From contig NZ_JAKTTI010000003.1 of assembly GCF_022427965.1 (NCBI RefSeq), positions 62,001-126,000 of the forward strand: 64,000 bases of DNA, read 5' to 3'. Made by a program: the position numbers and the translations under genes. Of this stretch, positions 34,549 through 44,600 are shown one piece after another (position 1 is the first letter of the stretch; each line of letters begins with the position of its first letter). The notes beneath the pieces are model-generated. The model ran no database searches. It saw nothing but the letters and a program-made list of their open reading frames with translations, and was not told where the DNA came from. This stretch comes from Fredinandcohnia quinoae (lineage in GTDB: Bacteria; Bacillota; Bacilli; Bacillales; Bacillaceae_L).

Positions 34549-34965
34549 ATGAATGACAAAAAAGATGTCTTAGACAAAGGTCCCTTTTTCCATGGTACGA
34601 AAGCAGAACTAAAAATTGGAGACTTATTAGAGCCGCAACATTTATCAAATTACCAAGATAAAAAATCGAACCATATCTATTTTACTGCAACATTAGATGC
34701 TGCAAAATGGGGTGCTGAACTAGCAGCATCTAAATCAAAAGAAAGAATCTACATTGTAGAACCACTAGGTGATTTTGAAAATGATCCGAACGTAACTGAC
34801 AAAAGATTCCCTGGAAACCCAACACGCTCCTATAGATCTAAGTCCCCTTTAAAAATAATAGCTGAATTAGGTTCATGGGAGAGACACTCCGATGAAGAAA
34901 TTAATCATATGCTTACATCTTTACAAAAATTACGTGAACAAGGAAAAGCAGTAATATTCGATTAA
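34549..34965 (+). CDS. arr: Rifampin ADP-ribosyltransferase Arr
   Basis: 138 residues, the usual size for Arr. Family signatures: GPFFHGTKAELKIGDLLEP, HIYFTATLDAAKWGAELA, IYIVEPLGDFENDPNVTDKRFPGNPTRSYRS, and the C-terminal W-E-RH segment. Arr enzymes transfer ADP-ribose from NAD+ to the C23 hydroxyl of rifamycins and inactivate them. Single gene with its own promoter region; no mobile element adjoins, so it looks like a chromosomal intrinsic gene. Confidence 0.95.
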   Translation: MNDKKDVLDKGPFFHGTKAELKIGDLLEPQHLSNYQDKKSNHIYFTATLDAAKWGAELAASKSKERIYIVEPLGDFENDPNVTDKRFPGNPTRSYRSKSPLKIIAELGSWERHSDEEINHMLTSLQKLREQGKAVIFD

Positions 34966-35132
34966 TCCCCCAAAAATCTATAATGTCATGACTTTTAAAG
35001 AATTTTACATTTACAATTGATTTTCGTTTTCGGCGATGAGCGCTGCCCAAAACCGACGGCCTGAAGGGAATATACCTTGAATGGTAGATTGAACCACCCA
35101 GCAAGGAAAGAGTTTTTCCCTTCTCCCGTCAT

Positions 35133-35885
35133 TTAACCCGACTGCTTAGCCACAAACCTACATTTCGGGTAATTACTGCAACCTTTAAAAGCACCATACT
35201 TGCCCTTGCGCTCGACTAGATCGGAGCCACACTTTGGGCACATGTTAGCATTAATTTTATACTGGTAAAATCGTTGGGAATCCTTCACATTTTTCACATG
35301 CTGTTTTTTCTTATCACTGTCTGCCTTGGTTATGTTTTCTAGTTTGCTAGCAATTCGTCCGACTTCAACTGCTGTTAATTTACTATTTTTGCAGGTATGA
35401 ATGGTGCTTACGAGACGTGATGAATAAATGACACTCGTATTTGGTTCATTAATATTCTTATTTTTAAGTGTTGCACGATTACTAAATGACACAATAGAAT
35501 GATAGATTTCTTGATTTTCTATCCCTAAATACTCTTGTAATGCCTTAATATGGCCGTAATTTTGCCATAATGGGTTATACAGCTTTTCCTTCCGCTTATA
35601 AATAACCTGTGTCCAATATTTGCTTTTGGAGTCACCATAAATCCAGCCTTTATAATTCTTTGTCTCAATCACAAATATCCCAAATGCTGACACAACAACA
35701 TGATCAATCTGGGATGCTTTTCTGTTTTTCAGTGGAATTAGTACATCATTAAAGACCTTATACTGCTCTGGATCAAGCTTGTTTAAATAAATGCGGACAG
35801 ATGCTTCGCCAAGGAATCCTTTTACTTTTGGCGAACCAAGTACAGCTAAACCAACGATTACTAGTATGAATATCACGATCCCCAT
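35133..35885 (-). CDS. NERD-domain protein with C-terminal topoisomerase-type zinc finger
   Basis: 250 residues from ATG 35885 (AGAGG, 8 nt). N-terminal membrane helix (IVIFILVIVGLAVL), then NERD: GEASVRIYLNKL, NDVLIPLKNRKASQIDHVVVSAFGIFVIETKNYKGWIYG, which holds the PD-(D/E)XK-like D and E-x-K residues. C-terminal four-Cys zinc finger CPKCGSDLVERKGKYG-x4-C-x5-C. Such proteins are thought to process DNA or RNA. It sits at one end of the restriction cluster, 178 bp from the HNH gene. Confidence 0.85.
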   Translation of the reverse strand: MGIVIFILVIVGLAVLGSPKVKGFLGEASVRIYLNKLDPEQYKVFNDVLIPLKNRKASQIDHVVVSAFGIFVIETKNYKGWIYGDSKSKYWTQVIYKRKEKLYNPLWQNYGHIKALQEYLGIENQEIYHSIVSFSNRATLKNKNINEPNTSVIYSSRLVSTIHTCKNSKLTAVEVGRIASKLENITKADSDKKKQHVKNVKDSQRFYQYKINANMCPKCGSDLVERKGKYGAFKGCSNYPKCRFVAKQSG

Positions 35886-36063
35886 TGTAACAACCTCTAT
35901 TTTCATTTCTATATTTTTCTAAATTATACCATGGGAAATTACAGGTTTTCAGAAAATATAAGATAATTTTACTATTATTTAAAATAGTAAAAAGCTACTC
36001 AATTAATTGAGTAGCTAATCACTTTGTTGTTTATTAACCTTCACATATAGCACTAGTTTCTTA

Positions 36064-37059
36064 TCAGTCACTAGCTATTGGTGTCCAAAAATCAGTATAA
36101 CCATTATCAATGGAAAAATGATACAGCTGTTCTAATTTGCTCGGAGTATATATTTGCATATCTTCTCTTCCTCGCATATCAGTCATGCCCAGAATTTGGT
36201 TGTTTCTATCTATTAATGCAGATAAATAGTTTTCCTTTGCTAGTTTATCACTTTTCGCCAGATTACAGGTGCTGCATGAAATAACTAAATTCCAGAGTTG
36301 GTCTGCTTGAACAAAGCTCCACGGAATAAAATGATCGACATGTGAGTTACTTTTATTTTTTATTTTCTTGCCACAATAGAAGCATTCTCCACCGTAGAAT
36401 GATTCCAATACATAATAAAAGTGATCCAATGAAGTCCTCTTCGAAACATTCTCAACACTGAGTAATAATTTTGTAGTGTCCCCTTGTTCATTAAATTTTT
36501 CTAGAAACAGGGCTAAATGATAATTCGTTACATACGTTAATACCTTCTGAAATCGTTGCATAAAAGAGTAAAATGAACTATTTATTTTAATAAATTCCTT
36601 TTTATTATCAAAATCATAAATAGCACCGCTCGTATCACCATATATCGCACCCATTACATTAATCTTACATTTCTTCTTTACCTTCATTATGGTATCTACC
36701 TGTAGTTCATTTGATAATTTATCAAATACGAGGCTATTAGGTATTCCGTGCTTTTCTTGTAAGGACAGCAATACATTTTGTACTTCTGCTCTTTTACCGA
36801 CCATATTGATTTGGTTTAAGTCATGATGAATAACTAAATTCCAATAGATCTTTGCAAAACTGCTAAAAATACGATCATAACTTAACTCCAATTTATCATT
36901 CACATTATAGAGGTTCTCAATAATTGATTTGATTAGCACAAACTTGTATGTAGTTGAGTTTTTCGATTTCGGCGAATAGATATAGTTAAAATGTGACCAG
37001 ATATCCTTATCAGTTAAATAGGCTACACTCATCTCGCCGACTTGTAATTTATGGCTCAT
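36064..37059 (-). CDS. HNH endonuclease-domain protein
   Basis: 331 residues, RBS AAGGTGAG. The C-terminal third holds an HNH nuclease: CFYCGKKI (zinc CxxC), SHVDHFIPWS (catalytic His), NLVISCSTCNLAKSDK (second CxxC and Asn). The N-terminal 220 residues are helical and not recognised; they could be a specificity or sensor domain. 21 bp separate it from the MazG-like pseudogene upstream. It lies in a block with McrBC and NERD, so a restriction role is plausible but inferred. Confidence 0.8.
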   Translation of the reverse strand: MSHKLQVGEMSVAYLTDKDIWSHFNYIYSPKSKNSTTYKFVLIKSIIENLYNVNDKLELSYDRIFSSFAKIYWNLVIHHDLNQINMVGKRAEVQNVLLSLQEKHGIPNSLVFDKLSNELQVDTIMKVKKKCKINVMGAIYGDTSGAIYDFDNKKEFIKINSSFYSFMQRFQKVLTYVTNYHLALFLEKFNEQGDTTKLLLSVENVSKRTSLDHFYYVLESFYGGECFYCGKKIKNKSNSHVDHFIPWSFVQADQLWNLVISCSTCNLAKSDKLAKENYLSALIDRNNQILGMTDMRGREDMQIYTPSKLEQLYHFSIDNGYTDFWTPIASD

Positions 37060-37080
37060 AACTCACCTTTTTACTCATGA

Positions 37081-37404
37081 TTAGTCCTCTACCTCAATTA
37101 AAAATACCCTTTCTTTAAAGCCGCCTCTTTCTTTCGCTTTTTTCTTGCGAATTTCTTCGACTTTTTCAATTGAAGCACCGTGGCATTCTGCAAGAACATG
37201 AAGGATTTCCAACACATCTGCCATTTCTTCTAATGCATCTTCATCGTTCGTTGCATTCATATATTCTTCAAGTTCTTCAAAACTCTTTTTCTTAAGTTCT
37301 TGGATGTATTCGTTATTATTTATAATTCTTGTGGAACAATTCTTACCAGTTGCTTCAATAATTTCTGGGATATGGTCTCTAACTAACTTGTTCTATATAG
37401 GCAT
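37081..37404 (-). pseudogene. MazG-like nucleotide pyrophosphohydrolase with TAG at codon 4
   Basis: The sequence reads ATG CCT ATA TAG, then stays open for 103 codons: NKLVRDHIPEIIEATGK, YIQELKKKSFEELEEYM, DALEEMADVLEILHVLAE. The helix pair with E-x2-E...E-x2-D is the MazG-type metal site. RBS GGGAGGC is in place before the ATG at 37404. A single change to TAG (for example from TAT) disables the usual start. No good alternative start exists downstream. Otherwise it is full length for the short YvdC/MazG-like proteins. Confidence 0.8.
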
Positions 37405-37533
37405 AGTATTCTTGCCTCCCCAAAGTATAGAATTACTTATTAATGATAGTATAGCAATATTATTAGGGAAAGACTTTGATTATTTTGTTAATTTTTGGAG
37501 AGGCAATTATATTGAGATTTCCTGGTGAGTAGT

Positions 37534-37562
37534 AAAAAGACAGGAATACATCCTGTCTTTTT
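37534..37562 (-). terminator. Strong bidirectional terminator
   Basis: AAAAAGACAGGA / TCCTGTCTTTTT perfect 12-bp stem. No intact gene ends next to it. Confidence 0.7.
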
Positions 37563-38240
37563 AAAAATACTATTTATTAACTTCTTGTGTTGCCTGCTTT
37601 GATACCGGTGGTCGGGATCAAACTTGCTCATGTAATTTTAGGTCGGTAGGTTACAACCACTTTCACTATATTCAATACTTTTGACCACATAAAAATAGGG
37701 CCTGCCTGCTTTCGGTGATAGTAACCCTTCAATACATCGAAGGGTATACACTCATTTTAAATTTTCACCTGTCTCCTATCATTTGTTTGATCCATCAAGT
37801 AAGTGGGGTTGCTATTTTGTGTTGTACAAAAATGGTTTAACAACCAATTATATTAAAACAATACAATACGTCTACTCTAAGAAATTTATCCCTCGGTTCC
37901 ATATATTTAGACAACTTAATTTTGCGGTGCCTGTCACAACCCAAAGAATCTTGTTTCACAAAGTTGTTCCACAAGAATATTATTAGATAGTAAAAATAAG
38001 CCGATTTCTTCAATGAATATGACTCTTTAGTTAGTGTTAATTCTTACAAGCTCTGCTACACACTCCGCATGGATCGATTGTAGTTGGCAACACATGGGGT
38101 GCTGGTGGTTTACAACATTACTTTTATTTCGGAATGTCACTCCGACAAAAATAGACGAGGGAAAATTAAGTCTCCCGTCTATTACATTTAATCAACGATA
38201 CAATTTACTTGTATCAAATTTAAACGAGTAATAATAGAGA
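37563..38240. other. Intergenic region with decayed sequence
   Basis: Short open frames here (67 and 65 codons) have no RBS and no recognisable protein. A GTGCCTGTCAC-type motif lies at about 37928, and a hairpin AATAGACGAGGGA / TCCCGTCTATT at about 38148-38188. I see no gene. Confidence 0.5.
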
Positions 38241-38270
38241 AAATCCCCCGAATGATGATTCGAGGGATAT
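38241..38270 (-). terminator. Terminator after mcrC
   Basis: Minus-strand stem CCCTCGAAT / ATTCGGGGG followed by ATTTTCT. Confidence 0.65.
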
Positions 38271-38300
38271 TTCTTATATAGCTAAAACGAAATTATAAAA

Positions 38301-39347
38301 CTAAGCAAAAAATTGATTGGCATATGCTAGTAAGCTTTCCTTTATGCCGCCAAAATCTTGTTGTAAATCAAGAGATACAACTAAAATTTGATTACCTTTA
38401 ATGTGATAAATATGGTTAGGTTGATTTAGTGCGGTTGTTTTCGCATAAAGTAACATACCTGCAACCGTTTCATCCTGTTCCTTTTTCCAATTATTTATAT
38501 ATGTAAATATTTGATAAAGGTTACCGGATTTTTGTTTTGCAGCTCCACCTACAAACCTTGCCACCATATTCTCAGAATAAAATTTCGCATCCACAATCAA
38601 TGTTTTTTTATCTTTTTGAAGTACAAGGTCTGTTTGCATAATCGGTAATGCATCTGTTAATTCATCATCAACAATCCACCGAATTTGAGGATGGGAAACA
38701 TTATATTTCGTTTCACGTTTGAAAAATGCATAGATGAACTTTTCATATAAGGACGATAATCTTTGCTCGTCTTGAACCTCTTTCAACATTTGAGAAGTAG
38801 AGCTTTCATCAAATAATAACTGCTCATAAAGATATCTACACACGTCTACAATAAATTGATAACGAATGTTTTGGCGGTTATATCTAACGTTTTTCCAAAG
38901 TTTCAATCCTAGCTCTACATCTGATACCTCCGTAAAATAAGGCAACAAACCGTAAAATAATCTACGCACTTTTTGATTTATTTTATTTGAGCGCGATATG
39001 TAAACGAGTGTCGCTTTAATAATTTGATTCAACAATATATTCTCAGAGAACTCATCATAAACCACTGTAACTCTCTTATTTACCAGTGCATTTTTCTTTA
39101 TCGTAGAATTGATATCAATTTTCCCCTTTATAACATTGGAAGTCTCTTCAACATTTATATAATCTTTATTTAAGCCTCCGCGTATCAAAACAGGTATACC
39201 AATCGATAAAATTTTTGCGTAAAGCTCTTTGACGTTCTCAAACTTTTCTGTTCCGATTTGTTTATACTCGGAAAGATTTAAAGTTTGATATGCATAGGAA
39301 AGCATATAGTATATATTACGAATTGGAATATTATTATTTCTCTCCAT
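38301..39347 (-). CDS. mcrC: McrC, nuclease subunit of a McrBC-type restriction system
   Basis: 348 residues, RBS AGAGG in the end of mcrB; the genes overlap by 14 nt. N-terminal part begins IPIRNIYYMLSYAYQ, typical of McrC. The C-terminal PD-(D/E)XK nuclease is intact: PIMQTDLVLQ with Asp, then KTLIVDAKFYS (D-A-K). McrC cleaves DNA between recognition sites when driven by McrB translocation. Ends in TAG. Confidence 0.92.
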   Translation of the reverse strand: MERNNNIPIRNIYYMLSYAYQTLNLSEYKQIGTEKFENVKELYAKILSIGIPVLIRGGLNKDYINVEETSNVIKGKIDINSTIKKNALVNKRVTVVYDEFSENILLNQIIKATLVYISRSNKINQKVRRLFYGLLPYFTEVSDVELGLKLWKNVRYNRQNIRYQFIVDVCRYLYEQLLFDESSTSQMLKEVQDEQRLSSLYEKFIYAFFKRETKYNVSHPQIRWIVDDELTDALPIMQTDLVLQKDKKTLIVDAKFYSENMVARFVGGAAKQKSGNLYQIFTYINNWKKEQDETVAGMLLYAKTTALNQPNHIYHIKGNQILVVSLDLQQDFGGIKESLLAYANQFFA

Positions 39348-41439
39348 CGTAACAACCTCTTAGTCGTACAGCCCAATCGTTTGCTTTCTGTTCATCATCA
39401 AACCAATACTCGAATAGCTGTGGAATAATTTCATATTCGATTACTTCCTCTACACGATTTGCGGTATCTACTTTATAAGCATCACCCACAAAGTAGCTAT
39501 GCCCAATTTGAAAGCCTGTCCCTAGCTCTTCAACAATTTGATTATTTAAGCTTTTAATTTCATCAATGATACGATTTAAAGCTTCTGGATTATTTAATTC
39601 GTTTACATACGACTTAAATGTCTCATTTTGGAACGCTGGTTTAATTTCAAAAAACGAAAATCTTCTTCTAAGTGCGTAGTCTAATAAAGCTAAGCTTCTA
39701 TCTGCCGTATTCATCATCCCCATGATGTATAAATTCGATGGCACAGAAAACTTATCATTAGAATAAAGGAGATTGATTTGCTCACCCCGCTTATCCGCTT
39801 CGATAAGCATCATTAATTCCCCAAATATTTTACTCATATTCCCACGATTAATTTCATCAATAATAAAGAAGTAGTCTCGTTCCGGATCTCGCGCTGCTTT
39901 TCTAGCAAACTTCACAAACGGACCTGGTTTCAGCTCAAACCCATCTCCTTCAGCTTTTGGACGGAACCCTTCAATAAAGTCCTCATAACTATAGCTTTGG
40001 TGGAACTGAACCATATGGATACGCAGTTCATCTTTTTCTTCCATCATTACATACGCTAAACGTTTGGCAATATACGTTTTACCTACTCCCGGTGCACCTT
40101 TCAAAATAAGATTCTTCTTATTTTCAAGTAAAGAAATTAGACGTATAAGCTCCTCCTTCTCGATAAAAACATCCGAAAGAAATTCATCCATTGTAAAGGA
40201 CTCATTTTCTTGTACAGTAGGCTTAGATTCAATAAAACGAATGTAGTAGTCAATTGAACTTCCCGATACGCCTTTATATTTTTTGTAGGATTCGTCTGAT
40301 ACAACGAGATCTTTCAACCGTTTTAGTTGCTCAATATCTGTTTCACCAAAAATTGGAGTATCAAAATGGTGCTCTATATCCTTTATCGCACTTACCTTTT
40401 GCGTAACTGTTTTATCATTCAAGCTAACTCCTGTATCTGTAACTTGATTGGATAACCAATTTCGAAATTCATTTATTTCAGCAATTTTTTGATCAATAAA
40501 ATCTTCATTCATTACTTGATCAATTTCTTGAATAAAATTTGGATAAGGATTTAGACATGTTAACGTTTTTTGGGCAAAAGACTGATGTAGTTCCCACTTT
40601 CCAACTTGAAGCCAATCTACTTTTCTTCTATGTTTATACTCTTGTGCTTCATCATCGTAGTAGTAATTTCCCGTAACAACTCCGCGTGCGAGGATTTTCT
40701 TAATTCCTTCTTTCACATATACAACGTCGCCTGTTTGAATTTCACGATAGAAATCCCACACAGCCTTTGTATCATTGACAGGGCGCACCCCATCCGCTCT
40801 TTGTTCAGCTATTTTTCGTTCAACAGCTTCCTTTGAATCATAGTTTTTTAAATCCCCTAAATAGTCCCAACCAAGTGCAATTATATTTTCTGCGTTGAAC
40901 TGATCCCATAATCTCGAATATTCACCTGGTGAAATTACCCAATAATTTATGCTGTTATCAATTTCATCACCTTGATTCGCAATTTTCTTCTCTTTTTTAG
41001 GATAAGTTAAAGTAGGATTTTCATCATAATATAAAAATATTAAATATGATCGCATTAAAACGCCCCAGTCAGGTATCCCACCTAAATTATCAGGCTTACT
41101 TCTTACGCCGCGATTATATTCATCTTCCGCATATTTCTTTCTAAATTGAATTCTTGTTGTACCAAACTTTTCTGGATATCGAGGTGTACTTTTACCAGTT
41201 ACTAATCTCTCAATATCCTCATCACTTTGTTCCGTCATTTGTTGATAGATATTTTTATATTCCGAATATGATTGATAATCAAAGAAGTTTTCCTTATAGC
41301 CACTACCTAATCCGAATTTCCCCAAGAGGTATCCAAGTTTTTCAAGATATGGTGTGTACCACATACCTGTTTTTTCACCTAAATTTTCCGTAACCCATGC
41401 TTTATATTTTTCTTTTTGAGTATTCACAACATCATTCAT
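39334..41439 (-). CDS. mcrB: McrB, GTP-dependent motor subunit, with EVE-like recognition domain
   Basis: 701 residues, RBS GGAGG. N-terminal unknown 160 residues, then an EVE/PUA-like domain (NYWVISPGEYSRLWDQF, IIALGWDYLGDLKNY, GDVVYVKEGIKKILARGVV; about 165-285). EVE domains bind modified bases. The C-terminal McrB AAA+ motor has Walker A GAPGVGKT (about 440), Walker B FFIIDEINRGN and the McrB signature MMNTADRSLALLDYALRRRF. This domain order suggests restriction of modified cytosine DNA. Separate transcript from the helicase upstream, which has its own terminator. Confidence 0.93.
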   Translation of the reverse strand: MNDVVNTQKEKYKAWVTENLGEKTGMWYTPYLEKLGYLLGKFGLGSGYKENFFDYQSYSEYKNIYQQMTEQSDEDIERLVTGKSTPRYPEKFGTTRIQFRKKYAEDEYNRGVRSKPDNLGGIPDWGVLMRSYLIFLYYDENPTLTYPKKEKKIANQGDEIDNSINYWVISPGEYSRLWDQFNAENIIALGWDYLGDLKNYDSKEAVERKIAEQRADGVRPVNDTKAVWDFYREIQTGDVVYVKEGIKKILARGVVTGNYYYDDEAQEYKHRRKVDWLQVGKWELHQSFAQKTLTCLNPYPNFIQEIDQVMNEDFIDQKIAEINEFRNWLSNQVTDTGVSLNDKTVTQKVSAIKDIEHHFDTPIFGETDIEQLKRLKDLVVSDESYKKYKGVSGSSIDYYIRFIESKPTVQENESFTMDEFLSDVFIEKEELIRLISLLENKKNLILKGAPGVGKTYIAKRLAYVMMEEKDELRIHMVQFHQSYSYEDFIEGFRPKAEGDGFELKPGPFVKFARKAARDPERDYFFIIDEINRGNMSKIFGELMMLIEADKRGEQINLLYSNDKFSVPSNLYIMGMMNTADRSLALLDYALRRRFSFFEIKPAFQNETFKSYVNELNNPEALNRIIDEIKSLNNQIVEELGTGFQIGHSYFVGDAYKVDTANRVEEVIEYEIIPQLFEYWFDDEQKANDWAVRLRGCYDGEK

Positions 41440-41629
41440 AGCGTACCTCCATTAAAGAATTTATTGTCTTAAATTATAACACTGTACTTCATTAAAAATT
41501 GATTTACATCCATTTTGGTTCTCTAGCCTATAATAGGGTAACCCACTGTAGTAATGCGTCAATTCCCTCTGGCACCATTTTCTCCTTTTTCCAAAGGGTA
41601 ATTCTATAATCCTTTAACAAACAAATAAA

Positions 41630-41648
41630 GCGACCAAAGCATGGTCGC
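41630..41648 (-). terminator. Terminator after the helicase-nuclease gene
   Basis: Minus-strand perfect stem GCGACCA / TGGTCGC followed by TTTATTTGTTT, 13 bp after the gene ends. Confidence 0.75.
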
Positions 41649-41661
41649 CACATCTTTAAAA

Positions 41662-44600
41662 TCATACTCTTTCCTTCACCATTTCTAGTCTTTCTTCACT
41701 TTCCAATGTTTGTTTAATTAACTGATGAATCTTCTCAATTTCCAAACTAGGATCCTTCCACCAATTTCTACTCCAAACCCGATGGATTTTCCATCCTTTG
41801 TTCTCAAGAAACTTCTGCCTATAGACATCCCTTTCCTTTGCAGATGGGGAACTATGATACATCGCTCCGTCGCACTCAATTCCCAGTATATATTTTTGGG
41901 GATCCTTGGGGTGCACGATAGCCTGATCAATCCGGTATTTTGACATGCCAACCTGCGTATCTACCTTATATCCAAGGTCCGTTAGATGTTCATAAACTTG
42001 TTCTTCAAATGGTGAATCGAATTGAAGACTTTTTTCCTGCCGTTGTGTATTCATCTCCTCATTAAGATTTGATAACACCGCTTCAATCATACTTTTTTGA
42101 AGTTTTGATACTGCCTCCGTATATTCTAAATAACTCTTTAAAAATTTCGGCCCCACATTTTTTACATTTGACACGTCAAGTTCATTGGGTTCTATGCTGG
42201 AAACAACGTAAATAGCCTCTTTTGCGCGAGTTACCGCCACATTTAATCGATTTTCTCCACCTTGTTGGCCTAAGGTACCAAATCGATTATACACACGGCC
42301 ATTTACACTTTTCGCATATCCGACAGAGAATACGATAATATCCCGTTCATCACCTTGAACATTTTCGATATTTTTCACAAAGATTTGCTCATCTAATTCT
42401 TTTCCCATTACCTGCTGATAGACTGTATTGAACTCGATATCATTTTCAGTTAACTTTTCAATATAATCTTCAATGATCCCTTGTTGCTTCGCATTAAACG
42501 TAATAATACCAATTGATTTATTTGGATCCTTCACTAATAATTCCTTTAACAAAATTACTACTTCTTTCGCTTCAACCTCATTACATTGATTGATCCATCT
42601 TCCATCAACTTTACGCCACTGAATAGCGGCAGGATTCTTCAGATGTTCTACGTTAGGTGCAATTTGAATGCTTCCATTGTAGTAAGCATGATTGGAAAAA
42701 TTAATTAATTCCTCTGACTTCGAACGATAATGCCACTGTAACATTTTGCTTGGAAATACGCGTTTAGCTAAATTTAAAAGACTTTCTGATTCGAACATAT
42801 CGTTGTCATCTTCATCATCTTCATCAATCTGAATACTTCCCCTAAAAAGGCTGTTTGGTGGCAATTGTTTTTCGTCACCGGCAATAATCACTTTTGACCC
42901 TCTGTAAATGGCTGGTATCCCATTTTCCACGGTCAACTGTGAAGCTTCGTCAAAAATAACCATATCAAACAAATCTTTTTGCAATGGAAAAATTGCTGAA
43001 GCAGTCTCAGGTGAAACAAGCCATACTGGAAGTGCATCTAGTAAGCCTTCTGTGGAATATTGATAAACTAGTTTTCTAACTGGCCAAATTTGTCTTTTCT
43101 TCCCTGTCTGATAAATAATGTCCTTGATTACTTTTGAATGAATTTGTTTCACTTCATCCAGTTTATTGATTAACCGATTTTGCAGAACCCTGGCAGACAG
43201 TTTTTTCTTTTCCTCCAGTAGATTTTTAAAGTTATTTCTTAAACGTTTGAATTCCTCAGTTCCGACCTTTGTCAGCTCTGGATGGTTACGTTCGATTTCA
43301 TCAATCCAATGAATGTATGCCGATTGCCTTACAATATCAACCCATTGGTTTGCTAACTCTTTTGGAATAGTATCGATGCCTTTAGCCTTTATACCCTCAA
43401 TAATCGTTTTTATAAAAGGTAAACTTTCATCCTAAATCCTATCCATATTCCGTATATCCTCGAAATCCTGTATGACAAATTCCTGTTGTTTTTCGAAATC
43501 AGATAACGGAATATCTCCTTTTGAAATCTGATTATGATACTGTTTAATTTTTTCTTCTTCAAAATAAGGAGACAATTGCCGTACTTCTTTGGTCATTTCT
43601 CCTGATACATTGGAAAGCTCATAAAGAATCTTCAAGCTTTCCCGAAGTTTCGGCCATTCCTTTGAAGACAATCCTTTAAAATTTTCGCCTTCAATTAACT
43701 CTTCAACAATCGTTTTTCCTGTAAAAGAGGTCCACCACCATAGTCGAAGTTTTTGGAGGGTTTTTTTCTCTTCCGGATTTAAATCTTCGTATATCTTTTC
43801 TAATTTATTTCCAACTGCCCAGCTATATTCGGGAGTAATATCTTCCTGCTCAAAATGCTCAAGATAATGAATACTCTTTGCCGCCTTTTCTGAAACCTTT
43901 TTGAAGATCTCAACAATCGTCAATCGATCCTTAATTTCCAGCTTTGCAAATGATCTTCTATCTTTAAGTGGATAATTTTCCTGCCCAAATCTACTATAGT
44001 AATCACCGTATGAAAGGATTTTTGTTAAAACTTCATCTAAATTATTCTTATTCATTGCTTTAAGTACACTAGATAAATCTAGAATAATATCTTGCTGACT
44101 GACGGGCTTTCCACGTCCATAAAGATCATATGCCCGAAATCCAAATGGTTGTGTTTCATATAATCCCGTTGCAATCGTATTTAGTTCATCTTCACAACTC
44201 TGGATTTTATTCGATAGCTGTTCATATTCCACTTCAAGATCCTGAGCATATTCATCTTTGGATAATCGGTTGTGTAGTTTTCGATAAAGTACAGTTCTGT
44301 CCTTTTTCTCATCATGTAAAAGACTAACGCTTGCAGATAAGCCTAATCCATCCAATCTCTGATAAACAACATCCAGTGCAGCGCGTTTTTGACAAACCAA
44401 TAAAATCTTTTTTTGACTTGCAACTGCATTAGCGATAATATTTACAATTACCTGTGATTTTCCTGTTCCAGGTGGCCCATGCACGACCAATCCCTCTGTA
44501 TTTTCAATGGAATCAATAATTTCCTCCTGTGAAGCATCCGTATCTAGAACAAAAAATTTATCTTTTTCTTCCTTTTTAGGTGACTCATCTGCAAGGGCTG

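Noticed and set aside
37304-37528. 74-codon plus-strand ORF
   Set aside because: Lies antisense to the MazG-like gene, which has strong protein similarity in the other strand.
37783-38231. Two plus-strand ORFs of 67 and 65 codons
   Set aside because: No RBS, no recognisable protein, in decayed intergenic DNA.
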